This document shows, one piece after another, positions 1 through 7,792 of a DNA stretch of 8,149 bases. The stretch lies in contig JALTMR010000036.1 of NCBI GenBank assembly GCA_027001525.1, positions 1 to 8,149 of the forward strand, read 5' to 3'. How positions within the stretch are numbered: position 1 is the stretch's first letter; each line of letters begins with the position of its first letter. This DNA comes from Gammaproteobacteria bacterium. Lineage in GTDB: Bacteria; Pseudomonadota; Gammaproteobacteria; Tenderiales; Tenderiaceae. The translations under genes and the position numbers were made by a program. The notes under the pieces are model-generated. The model did not search any database. It was given only the letters and a program-made list of their open reading frames with translations, and was not told the origin of the DNA.

Positions 1-73
1 ATATTTTGCCCAGCAGGTCGGTTGTTGTGTTTGGGTCGACTTTGATATTGGTCTGAATTGTCAGATAGGGCAT
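1..73 (-). CDS. MIF/tautomerase-family small protein, 5' end only
   Basis: The reverse strand reads ATG at 73 down to the window edge as 24 codons beginning MPYLTIQTNIKV. A strong ribosome binding site AGGAGG (complement of 78-83) lies 4 bases before the ATG. Proline right after the initiator Met is the hallmark of the tautomerase superfamily, where the freed Pro-1 is the catalytic base. The Met-Pro start, the hydrophobic strand and the T-N pair near residue 8 resemble the start of MIF-related (phenylpyruvate/dopachrome tautomerase-like) proteins more than 4-oxalocrotonate tautomerase. Those proteins are about 115 residues long, so roughly four fifths of the gene lies outside the window. It is divergent from ilvI and shares the 74-306 intergenic region with it. 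The coding call is good because reading frame, start and binding site agree. The family call rests on few residues and the substrate is unknown. Confidence 0.6.
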   Translation of the reverse strand, partial: MPYLTIQTNIKVDPNTTTDLLGKI

Positions 74-98
74 GTGGCCTCCTGTTTCCTTGCTGTTC

Positions 99-107
99 TG
101 TTATACT
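99..107 (+). promoter_or_regulatory. Candidate extended -10 promoter for ilvIHC
   Basis: TGTTATACT reads as TG-n-TATACT, an extended -10 element with five of six matches to TATAAT. No good -35 hexamer sits 16-18 bases upstream, which extended -10 promoters can do without. Transcription would start near 113-115 and give a leader of about 190 bases before the ilvI start at 307. A weaker alternative is TTGACG at 127-132 with TAGTTT at 150-155 (17-base spacer). Confidence 0.45.
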
Positions 108-172
108 ATTCCGCTTTGTTTTTGGGTTGACGGTTGTTTGGTTTGTCAGTAGTTTCCCGATTCTACTGCAGT

Positions 173-276
173 CGTCGCCCGGATTCGCAAATTTAGCGCT
201 CCGGGTGGCGCGAGCGCTTGATTTTTTGGGGGCTTGCAGGGCTGGCTGTCAGTGATGCCCGGTTCGGGTATTTTTT
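173..276 (+). promoter_or_regulatory. Candidate transcription attenuator in the ilvI leader
   Basis: Four segments can pair in mutually exclusive ways. Segment 1 (173-183, CGTCGCCCGGA) pairs over 11 positions, two of them G-U, with segment 2 (200-210, TCCGGGTGGCG). Segment 2 (201-207) can instead pair with segment 3 (256-262, TGCCCGG; five Watson-Crick and two G-U pairs). Segment 3 can instead pair with segment 4 (265-270) to form a hairpin followed by six T. This is the 1:2, 2:3, 3:4 arrangement known from amino-acid operon attenuators such as E. coli ilvGMEDA and leuABCD. A reading frame passing through Ile-Leu-Leu codons (160-168), just before segment 1, could supply the sensing peptide. 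It has only a TTG start (127, or 58) with no clear binding site, and its stop at 253-255 abuts segment 3. The RNA pairing is seen directly; the mechanism is inferred and the peptide is the weak link. Confidence 0.45.
256..276 (+). terminator. Intrinsic terminator hairpin upstream of ilvI
   Basis: TGCCCG (256-261) pairs with CGGGTA (265-270) around a GTT loop, with one G-U pair, and is followed directly by six T (271-276). It lies 30 bases before the ilvI start, between the likely promoter and the gene, so it would stop ilvIHC transcription early unless an alternative fold prevents it. A second hairpin, AGCGCTC (195-201) with GAGCGCT (212-218), has a T6 run at 222-227 and may be an additional weak stop. 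Confidence 0.55.
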
Positions 277-306
277 GTATTTAAAGCTTTTTGAGGAGAG
301 CCGAAG

Positions 307-2001
307 GTGGAATTAACTGGTGCCGATATCTTCGCCCGCTGTTTGGTGGACGAGGGTGTCGAATACGTGTTTGGGTACCCCGGTGGTGCTGTCCTGCATA
401 TTTATGATGCGCTGTATCGGCAGGATAAAGTGGAACACGTGCTGGTGCGCCATGAGCAGGCGGCGACTCATGCCGCTGATGGTTACGCCCGTTCGACCGG
501 CAGGCCTGGTGTGGTGCTGGTGACTTCCGGCCCCGGGGCGACCAATGCCGTTACCGGCATTGCCACTGCCTACATGGACTCCATTCCTATGGTGGTGTTT
601 ACAGGGCAGGTGCCGACCAGTCTGATCGGTAACGATGCGTTCCAGGAGGTCGACTCTGTTGGCATTACCCGTCCTTGTGTGAAGCATAATTTCCTCGTCA
701 AGGATGTCACCAAGCTGGCCGAGACGATCAAAAAGGCTTTCTACATTGCCACCACAGGTCGCCCGGGCCCCGTGGTGGTTGATATTCCCAAGGATATTAC
801 GGCCGAGAAGGCGGAGTATGCGTACCCTGAGACGGTGGAGATTCGTTCCTACAATCCGGTGACAAAAGGCAACTTGCGTCAAGTTCGCAAGGCGGTGGAT
901 TTGATGCTCTCCGCCCAGCGCCCCATGATCTACACGGGGGGCGGCGTTATTCTCGGGCGCGGTGCGGACTCATTGAACAAGCTGGTGAAGCAGCTGGGTT
1001 ATCCCATCACCAATACGCTCATGGGGCTGGGTGGATACCCGGCCACAGACAGGCAGAATCTTGGCATGTTGGGGATGCATGGGACCTACGAAGCCAATAT
1101 GGCGATGCACCACTGTGATGTCTTGATCGCCATCGGGGCTCGTTTTGATGATCGGGTTACCGGCAATATTGAGAAGTTTTGCCCCACCGCGAAGATCGTT
1201 CATGTCGATATCGACCCAGCATCCATCGCCAAAAATGTGAAGGTGGATGTGCCGATTGTTGGCAATGTCGACAATGTTCTGAAAGACATGCTCCGGGTGA
1301 TGGCGGAAACCGATAAAAAGCCAGATGCCAAGGCGGCAAAAGAGTGGTGGGCGCAGATCGAAGAGTGGCGCGGGATCGATTGTCTCAAGTTTGACCGCGA
1401 CTCTGGCACGATTAAACCGCAATACGTGGTGGAGCAGCTTTATAAGGTGACCAAGGGCGATGCCTTTGTGACCTCCGACGTGGGGCAGCATCAGATGTTT
1501 GCGGCGCAGTACTACAAGTTCGATAAGCCCTACCGCTGGATTAACTCCGGTGGCCTGGGAACCATGGGCTTCGGTCTGCCTGCCGCCATGGGCGCACAAT
1601 TTGCCCACCCGGATGAGCTGGTTTGCTGCATCACCGGCGAGGGGAGTATTCAGATGAATATTCAGGAGCTGGCCACCTGTTTGCAATACGGTTTGCCCAT
1701 CAAGGTGATCAATCTGAACAACCGTTTCCTCGGCATGGTGCGTCAGTGGCAGGAGTTTTTCTACCAGGGGCGCTACTCCATGTCCTACATGGAATCGTTG
1801 CCTGACTTTGTGAAGCTGGCGGAATCCTATGGCCACGTCGGAATGAAAATTGAAGACCCTGCTGATGTGGAAGGGGCCCTGCAAGAGGCGATGAAGCTGG
1901 AGGACCGCCTGGTGTTTATGGATTTCATTACCGATCGCCAGGAAAACGTCTACCCCATGATTCCAGCCGGTGCTGGCCTGAATGAAATGATTTTGGTGTA
2001 A
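307..2001 (+). CDS. ilvI: Acetolactate synthase, large (catalytic) subunit
   Basis: This cytoplasmic ThDP/FAD enzyme condenses pyruvate with pyruvate or 2-ketobutyrate in the first shared step of valine, leucine and isoleucine synthesis. The 564 residues are normal for the family. Visible are the N-terminal ThDP pyrimidine domain with the cofactor-activating Glu50 in RHEQAA, the central FAD-type domain, and the C-terminal ThDP pyrophosphate domain with GEGS (444-447) spaced to Asn471-Asn472. The metal-binding motif is thus GEG rather than the usual GDG. Trp481 in MVRQWQ corresponds to the Trp that favours 2-ketobutyrate in E. coli AHAS II. The start is GTG at 307, chosen because GAGGAG at 293-298 lies 8 bases upstream and the residues after it match family N-termini. 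ilvH follows 4 bases after the stop, so both subunits are made from one message. Confidence 0.97.
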   Translation: MELTGADIFARCLVDEGVEYVFGYPGGAVLHIYDALYRQDKVEHVLVRHEQAATHAADGYARSTGRPGVVLVTSGPGATNAVTGIATAYMDSIPMVVFTGQVPTSLIGNDAFQEVDSVGITRPCVKHNFLVKDVTKLAETIKKAFYIATTGRPGPVVVDIPKDITAEKAEYAYPETVEIRSYNPVTKGNLRQVRKAVDLMLSAQRPMIYTGGGVILGRGADSLNKLVKQLGYPITNTLMGLGGYPATDRQNLGMLGMHGTYEANMAMHHCDVLIAIGARFDDRVTGNIEKFCPTAKIVHVDIDPASIAKNVKVDVPIVGNVDNVLKDMLRVMAETDKKPDAKAAKEWWAQIEEWRGIDCLKFDRDSGTIKPQYVVEQLYKVTKGDAFVTSDVGQHQMFAAQYYKFDKPYRWINSGGLGTMGFGLPAAMGAQFAHPDELVCCITGEGSIQMNIQELATCLQYGLPIKVINLNNRFLGMVRQWQEFFYQGRYSMSYMESLPDFVKLAESYGHVGMKIEDPADVEGALQEAMKLEDRLVFMDFITDRQENVYPMIPAGAGLNEMILV

Positions 2002-2005
2002 TTTG

Positions 2006-3567
<1,562 letters not shown>

Positions 3568-3603
3568 ATCGCTCTGATCATGTAGTGTTATTGTGTAGTA
3601 TCC

Positions 3604-3649
3604 AACAGGGATTGGTGGCTGTAGGTGCCTCTGGTCCCTGTTTTGTTTT
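3604..3649 (+). terminator. Intrinsic terminator after ilvC
   Basis: AACAGGGA (3604-3611) pairs perfectly with TCCCTGTT (3635-3642), extended inward by two G-U pairs. The loop contains a small GGC/GCC hairpin (3617-3619 with 3627-3629). The 3' arm runs into TTTTGTTTT (3641-3649). It lies 36 bases after the ilvC stop and ends the ilvIHC transcript, so pssA needs its own promoter between about 3650 and 3733. I see no convincing -35/-10 pair there. Confidence 0.85.
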
Positions 3650-3733
3650 AGGGTTTAAAAAAGTTCATCAAATTGTCTCTGGAACACTTTACTAGAGGCA
3701 GTTCTCCATCGCAGATAGCTGAGTCGTGCCCTT

Positions 3734-4474
3734 ATGAATACGGAAGTTAAGCGTCGCAGAGGTATTTATTTACTGCCGAACCTGTTTACTACAGCGGGGT
3801 TGTTCGCCGGGTTTTATGCTGTTATTTCTGCGATGAATGAGCGTTTCGAAGTGGCCGCAGTGGCGATTTTTGTCGCTATGGTGATGGATGGCTTTGATGG
3901 CCGGGTGGCGCGTATGACCAACACACAAAGCGATTTTGGCAAGGAGTACGATAGCCTTGCCGATATGGTTTCATTCGGTTTGGCCCCCTCGCTGGTGATC
4001 TACCAGTGGGCTTTGGCCCCGTTGGGTAAGGTCGGGTTTGTTGGGGCATTCGTTTTTGCGGCGGGTGCGGCTTTGCGCCTGGCACGTTTCAATACCCAGG
4101 TGGGCATGGTCGACAAGCGCTATTTTCAGGGTCTGGCCAGTCCCGCCGCCGCCGCGTTGATTGCCGGCTTTGTCTGGTGGGGAGATGATGCCGGCTGGGC
4201 CAGAGCAGACATTGCCGTGACGGCCTTGGTGCTGACTGCCGTGGCGGGGGTGTTGATGGTGAGCAATATCCGTTACCACAGTTTTAAAGACATCAATTTG
4301 CGGGGGCGTGTGCCTTTTGTGAAGATTTTGGTGGTGGTTGGGGTGTTTGGTCTCGTGGCCATGGACCCGCCCAGCGTGTTGTTTCTTATGGCATTGGCCT
4401 ACGCTGTTTCCGGTATTTTTCTTACCTTGGCTCAATTGCGTCAGCGGCGGGCAGAGCGTAAGCATCAGGGGTGA
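3734..4474 (+). CDS. pssA: CDP-diacylglycerol-serine O-phosphatidyltransferase (phosphatidylserine synthase)
   Basis: This inner-membrane enzyme transfers a phosphatidyl group from CDP-diacylglycerol to serine, giving phosphatidylserine, the precursor of phosphatidylethanolamine. The 246 residues contain the complete CDP-alcohol phosphotransferase signature: Asp52, Asp55, Gly56, Ala59, Arg60, Gly69, Asp73 and Asp77, with the family spacing DxxDGxxAR-x8-GxxxDxxxD. The PssA-typical RRGIYLLPNLFT (8-19) and ALRLARFNTQ (113-122) are also present. Several hydrophobic stretches follow the active site, including two near the C-terminus before a basic tail, fitting a polytopic membrane protein. It is the Bacillus/Pseudomonas type, not the E. 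coli phospholipase-D type. ATG 3734 has only a weak upstream binding site. It stands alone between the ilvC terminator and the leuA promoter. The pairing with ilvIHC is familiar from pseudomonads and has no obvious metabolic meaning. Confidence 0.95.
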   Translation: MNTEVKRRRGIYLLPNLFTTAGLFAGFYAVISAMNERFEVAAVAIFVAMVMDGFDGRVARMTNTQSDFGKEYDSLADMVSFGLAPSLVIYQWALAPLGKVGFVGAFVFAAGAALRLARFNTQVGMVDKRYFQGLASPAAAALIAGFVWWGDDAGWARADIAVTALVLTAVAGVLMVSNIRYHSFKDINLRGRVPFVKILVVVGVFGLVAMDPPSVLFLMALAYAVSGIFLTLAQLRQRRAERKHQG

Positions 4475-4503
4475 GTTGAGTCGCTGCTTTTTTGCTGCGC
4501 CTC

Positions 4504-4532
4504 TTGCTATATCAAAGTAGCGCTATTATAGT
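4504..4532 (+). promoter_or_regulatory. Candidate sigma70 promoter for leuA
   Basis: TTGCTA (4504-4509) and TATAGT (4527-4532) are separated by exactly 17 bases and match the consensus at four and five of six positions. Transcription would begin about 4538-4541, giving a leader of about 257 bases before leuA. A T6 run at 4488-4493 just upstream has no good stem before it, so I do not call a pssA terminator. Confidence 0.5.
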
Positions 4533-4539
4533 TGTTCGC

Positions 4540-4656
4540 ATGAGCCAGTCTTCTACACATTCAACCATTTTCTCGTCAGCACCTTATGCTGGCGCGCGGT
4601 TGTGTGTGCTTCCCCTGTTCGATCTGCGACTGCTGCCTGCGGGCAAATTATACTAA
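4540..4656 (+). CDS. Candidate leucine-rich leader peptide of leuA
   Basis: ATG 4540 to TAA 4654-4656 encodes 38 residues, too short for a usual gene call. The first 20 residues are unremarkable. Residues 21-37 contain seven leucines in 17 (LCVLPLFDLRLL then PAGKL), with codons TTG, CTT, three CTG in the core, one further CTG and TTA, including the run CTG CGA CTG CTG at 4624-4635. Its position, between the leuA promoter and a highly structured RNA with the stop codon inside the first paired segment, is what a leucine-sensing leader needs. Against it: there is no ribosome binding site before the ATG (the predicted transcript starts almost on it, so initiation would be leaderless), and the leucines are not in one long run. 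The coding claim is inference from composition and location. Confidence 0.4.
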   Translation: MSQSSTHSTIFSSAPYAGARLCVLPLFDLRLLPAGKLY

Positions 4657-4774
4657 CTCCCAGCCCCTTGTCGGGCGACAAAATCAAACAGCTTGAATAC
4701 GAATGGCGAATCCCTTCAAGAGGGAGTTGGCCGATGCCGATTGCTGCCCTTTGATGGGATGTTGTAACATCGGC
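4574..4774 (+). promoter_or_regulatory. Structured leader RNA upstream of leuA
   Basis: Several stems are visible. CGTCAGCA (4574-4581) pairs with TGCTGGCG (4587-4594). TGCC/GGCA (4634-4637/4642-4645) lies over the leucine codons. AACTCCC (4655-4661) pairs perfectly with GGGAGTT (4722-4728), enclosing two hairpins, TTGTC/GACAA (4668-4672/4677-4681) and CTTGAA/TTCAAG (4692-4697/4715-4720), as a three-way junction. GCCGATG (4730-4736) pairs with CATCGGC (4768-4774) directly afterwards. None is followed by a T run, so no intrinsic terminator stands before leuA. ACTCC(C)AG (4656-4663) could alternatively pair with the leuA ribosome binding region CTGGAGT (4784-4790), which suggests control of translation. 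I recognise no known riboswitch and see no T-box sequence. The pairing is directly visible; function is inferred. Confidence 0.45.
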
Positions 4775-4796
4775 GCACAGAATCTGGAGTAGAAAA

Positions 4797-6332
4797 ATGT
4801 CAGACAAATTAATCATTTTTGACACGACCTTGCGTGATGGTGAGCAGAGCCCGGGCGCTTCCATGACCAAAGAAGAGAAGGTGCGCATCGCCAAGGCGCT
4901 GGAGATTATGCGTGTTGATGTGATTGAGGCGGGTTTTCCCGTTGCGAGTGTTGGTGATTTTGAATCGGTACAGGCGGTGGCAAATGCGGTGAAAGACAGT
5001 ACCGTGTGTGGCCTGGCTCGGGCGCTGGACAGGGACATCGATCGTGCCGGCGAGGCTCTCAAGGCCGCGAATTCCGCGCGTATTCACACCTTTATCGCGA
5101 CCTCGCCCATCCACATGGAGATGAAGCTGCGCATGACGCCTGATCAGGTGGTTGAGCAGGCGGTGAGGGCGGTAAAGCGGGCTCGTCAGCACACCGATAA
5201 TGTTGAGTTTTCACCCGAAGATGCGGGTCGTTCAGAGCTGGATTTTTTGTGTCGTGTGATTGAAGCGGTGATCGATGCCGGTGCGCGCACCATCAATATC
5301 CCCGATACGGTGGGCTACAATGTGCCGGAGCAGTTCGGTGGCCTGATCAGACAGTTGATTGAGAAAATCCCCAATGCCGATAAGGCCGTGTTCTCCGTTC
5401 ATTGCCACAACGATTTGGGTTTGGCCGTTGCCAATTCACTCTCTGCGGTCATGAACGGGGCGCGGCAGGTGGAGTGTACGATTAACGGGTTGGGTGAGCG
5501 CGCGGGTAATGCCTCGTTGGAGGAAGTCGTTATGGCGGTGAAGACACGGCAGGATATTTTTCCCTGTGAAACGACGCTGGACACGACCCAGATCGTCTCC
5601 ACCTCACGCCTGGTTTCGAGCATTACCGGCTTTGCCGTGCAGCCCAATAAAGCGATTGTAGGGGCGAATGCGTTCGCGCACGAGTCCGGCATTCACCAGG
5701 ATGGCGTGCTCAAGAATCGAGAGACCTATGAAATCATGCGAGCCGAGGATGTCGGCTGGAGTGCCAATCGCATGGTGTTGGGCAAACACTCCGGCCGTAA
5801 CGCTTTCCGAACCCGTTTGCAGGAGTTGGGCATTACTCTGGCTTCCGAGGAGGAGTTGAACGAGACTTTTTCCCGCTTCAAGGAGCTGGCAGACAAAAAA
5901 CACGAAATCTACGATGAGGATCTTCAGGCGCTGGTGACCGAGACCAACCTCGCGGCTGAGAATGAGGTGGTCAAACTGATCTATGTGCGCGTCTGCTCGG
6001 AAACGGGGGAAACGCCTAGGGCTCGCGTGACGGTTAGCGTGAATGGCAAAGAGCAGCAGTCAGAAGCGGAGGGTAGCGGTCCGGTCGATGGGGCATTTAA
6101 AGCCATCGAGGCGGTGGTGAGTAGTGGCGCGGATCTCCAGCTCTACTCCGTCAATAACATTACCAGCGGCACCGATTCCCAGGGCGAGGTAACGGTGAGG
6201 CTGGAAAAGGGAGGGCGCATCGTCAATGGTCAGGGGGCAGATACGGATATCGTCATTGCTTCGGCCAAGGCTTACGTGAATGCACTGAACAAAATTCTTT
6301 TCCCCCCCGATAAGGCTCACCCACAGCTCTAG
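4797..6332 (+). CDS. leuA: 2-isopropylmalate synthase
   Basis: LeuA condenses 2-ketoisovalerate with acetyl-CoA to 2-isopropylmalate, the committed step to leucine, in the cytoplasm. The 511 residues are the usual length of the shorter bacterial type. The N-terminal TIM-barrel opens with [13 protein letters not shown]; Arg13 and Asp14 are catalytic and metal-binding. The other metal ligands are His202 and His204 in HCHNDLG and Asn238 in [19 protein letters not shown] and the linker [10 protein letters not shown] follow. The C-terminal domain from about residue 390 is the LeuA dimer/regulatory domain that binds leucine for feedback inhibition in this family. The start is ATG 4797 with GGAG at 4786-4789, 7 bases upstream. 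A long structured leader with a leucine-rich reading frame precedes it. No leuBCD is nearby. The next gene begins 4 bases after the stop. Confidence 0.97.
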   Translation: MSDKLIIFDTTLRDGEQSPGASMTKEEKVRIAKALEIMRVDVIEAGFPVASVGDFESVQAVANAVKDSTVCGLARALDRDIDRAGEALKAANSARIHTFIATSPIHMEMKLRMTPDQVVEQAVRAVKRARQHTDNVEFSPEDAGRSELDFLCRVIEAVIDAGARTINIPDTVGYNVPEQFGGLIRQLIEKIPNADKAVFSVHCHNDLGLAVANSLSAVMNGARQVECTINGLGERAGNASLEEVVMAVKTRQDIFPCETTLDTTQIVSTSRLVSSITGFAVQPNKAIVGANAFAHESGIHQDGVLKNRETYEIMRAEDVGWSANRMVLGKHSGRNAFRTRLQELGITLASEEELNETFSRFKELADKKHEIYDEDLQALVTETNLAAENEVVKLIYVRVCSETGETPRARVTVSVNGKEQQSEAEGSGPVDGAFKAIEAVVSSGADLQLYSVNNITSGTDSQGEVTVRLEKGGRIVNGQGADTDIVIASAKAYVNALNKILFPPDKAHPQL

Positions 6333-6336
6333 CGTG

Positions 6337-7065
6337 ATGAGAGAGACCGACGACAAGTTACGCCGTCTTGCCTATCTGGATGCCATGGGTATTCAGGTGT
6401 GGCAGGGGCGTGATGTCGTTCCCGTTGACGAGCCGGATCTGGCTGAAGACGTCCGTGCCGGTGCTATTCAAGGCGCGGTTGCCGGGACTGCTTGCGGCGC
6501 AATGCCGGACTTACCCACCTGGGAGATGCTGCAAGGGCAGGTGGCTGCCTGTCAGCAGTGTGATCTTTATCGACAACGAACCCAGGCCGTCTTTGGTGTA
6601 GGAAGTAGGCAGGCGCAATGGCTGATTGTGGGCGAGGCCCCCGGGGCAGATGAGGATCGTCAGGGCGAGCCCTTTGTCGGGCGTGCCGGGCAGCTGCTCA
6701 ATCTGATGTTGCAGGCCATAGGTTTGTCGCGTGAAGAGGTCTACATCGCCAATATTGTAAAATGCCGGCCTCCCAACAATCGTGATCCCCGGCAGGAGGA
6801 GATGGCTGCCTGCTCGGTCTATCTGAAAGCTCAAATCCAGCTGATACAACCCCGTATCATTCTGGCTGTCGGGCGCGTGGCGGCTCACCACTTGCTTCAT
6901 ACACAACAAAAAGTAGGTGCCCTGCGGGGGCAGTCTCACCGCTACGGGGAGACGGATATTCCTGTGGTGGTGACCTACCATCCTGCCTACCTGCTGCGTT
7001 CGCCCCAGGAAAAACGTAAAGCCTGGGAAGATCTGCTTTTCGCTCGCCAGCTGCTCACCCAGTAG
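6337..7065 (+). CDS. Uracil-DNA glycosylase, family 4 (iron-sulfur)
   Basis: The enzyme removes uracil from DNA as the first step of base excision repair. The 242 residues carry the family 4 marks: GEAPGADED (99-107, uracil-binding and active-site loop), GEPFVGRAGQLL (110-121), KCRPPNNRDP (142-151) and HPAYLLR (215-221, DNA-contact loop). Four cysteines, Cys72, Cys75, Cys143 and Cys159, are spaced to hold a 4Fe-4S cluster. About 60 residues before the first cysteine pair are poorly conserved and without known function. Such extensions are common in proteobacterial members, which are often annotated as phage SPO1 DNA polymerase-related. ATG 6337 is chosen; GTG 6334 directly before it is also in frame, and neither has a good binding site. 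The 4-base gap to leuA suggests read-through translation. Pairing with rimI recurs in gammaproteobacteria as far as I recall. Confidence 0.92.
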   Translation: MRETDDKLRRLAYLDAMGIQVWQGRDVVPVDEPDLAEDVRAGAIQGAVAGTACGAMPDLPTWEMLQGQVAACQQCDLYRQRTQAVFGVGSRQAQWLIVGEAPGADEDRQGEPFVGRAGQLLNLMLQAIGLSREEVYIANIVKCRPPNNRDPRQEEMAACSVYLKAQIQLIQPRIILAVGRVAAHHLLHTQQKVGALRGQSHRYGETDIPVVVTYHPAYLLRSPQEKRKAWEDLLFARQLLTQ

Positions 7066-7080
7066 TGAACCGGTATCGTC

Positions 7081-7551
7081 ATGGCTAATTCTCAATCCGC
7101 CTCCAGTGTGGTGCTGCGCCCCATGAGCTGCGTTGATCTCGATGCTGTCCTTGAGATCGAGCAGCGTGCTTACGAATTTCCGTGGTCCCCCGGTATTTTT
7201 CGGGACTGCCTGGCCAATGGCCACTACTGCCGAACCTTATGGGCCGATGACACGCTTCAGGGCTACGGTGTGATGTCTGAAGGCGCAGGCGAAGCCCATG
7301 TGTTGAATGTCTGTGTGCAGCAGAGCTGGCGGAAAAAGGGTGGGGGGCGCATGTTAATGAACTGCCTGTTGGATGAGGCGCGTCGTCGTAATGTGTCCAC
7401 CGTTTTTTTGGAAGTGCGAGTTTCCAACCGGTCTGCCATTGGGCTCTATGAGTCGTTGGGATTTAACGAAGTTGGCCATCGACGAGGATATTACCCCGCC
7501 GCCCAAGGGCGCGAGGATGCCTTTGTTATGGCGCTGGCGCTCTCTTTTTAG
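7081..7551 (+). CDS. rimI: Ribosomal protein S18-alanine N-acetyltransferase (GNAT)
   Basis: RimI transfers an acetyl group from acetyl-CoA to the N-terminal alanine of ribosomal protein S18. The 156 residues form a single GNAT fold. The acetyl-CoA loop is RKKGGG (84-89, R-x-x-G-x-G). LEVRVSN (110-116) contains Glu111, and GLYESLGF (121-128) contains Tyr123; these align with the catalytic Glu103 and Tyr115 of enteric RimI. The RimI-typical ending RGYYPAAQGREDAFVM (135-150) separates it from other GNAT enzymes. It is about 8 residues longer at the N-terminus than E. coli RimI. ATG 7081 lies 15 bases after the uracil-DNA glycosylase stop and has no evident binding site, so coupling to the upstream gene is likely. 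S18 as substrate is assigned by family resemblance only. Confidence 0.92.
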   Translation: MANSQSASSVVLRPMSCVDLDAVLEIEQRAYEFPWSPGIFRDCLANGHYCRTLWADDTLQGYGVMSEGAGEAHVLNVCVQQSWRKKGGGRMLMNCLLDEARRRNVSTVFLEVRVSNRSAIGLYESLGFNEVGHRRGYYPAAQGREDAFVMALALSF

Positions 7552-7596
7552 GGTGCCTCAATGAATGACCGGCGATGCGTTTGAGTCGCCCACCCT
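7550..7596 (+). terminator. Possible weak terminator or stem after rimI
   Basis: AGGGTG (7550-7555, overlapping the rimI stop codon) pairs perfectly with CACCCT (7591-7596). Inside, GGCGA (7571-7575) pairs with TCGCC (7586-7590), directly stacked on the outer 3' arm. The following sequence has only three T (7599-7601), so it is a poor intrinsic terminator. It may be a 3'-end stabilising stem instead. Confidence 0.3.
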
Positions 7597-7792
7597 CCTT
7601 TCGGGAACCCTTTGTGTACCCCTCTTTTCCCGTTCAAGAAAAACGCTGATCAGCCGCTAGAAATTTTGATTTGTATACCTTTGTGGCGAGTCACTCAATC
7701 TCGTCTTGGCGCAGTGGTTTATATCTTCAGCCTGGCAGGGTCGCAAAAACTCCTGAGCCCGTGGCAGCTAATGTGAATAAGGACAGTGAGTG

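Noticed and set aside
58..255. 65-codon frame rich in L, V, I and F before ilvI, as an ordinary protein gene
   Set aside because: It has only a TTG start, no binding site, and overlaps both the divergent gene's start and the -10 element. Its hydrophobic content partly reflects T-rich DNA. Only its 3' part is kept, as a possible leader-peptide frame.
4480..4500. pssA terminator at the T6 run (4488-4493)
   Set aside because: GCTGC flanks the T run as a direct repeat and not an inverted one, so no stable stem precedes it.
4641..4796. T-box or known riboswitch upstream of leuA
   Set aside because: I find no T-box core sequence or other consensus I recognise, and the fold does not match a known aptamer by eye.
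4553..5062. 169-codon reverse-strand frame across the leuA start
   Set aside because: Antisense to the certain N-terminus of LeuA. It has low-complexity, Ser/Ala/Thr-rich composition, no recognisable motif, and begins deep inside leuA.
7565..7660. 31-codon frame after rimI
   Set aside because: No ribosome binding site and no recognisable composition or motif, and the region is better explained by the stem at 7550-7596.
7700..7730. Sigma54 or sigma70 promoter for the right-end sensor gene
   Set aside because: TTGGCGC lacks the matching -12 element, and TTTATATC has no -35 at a workable distance.
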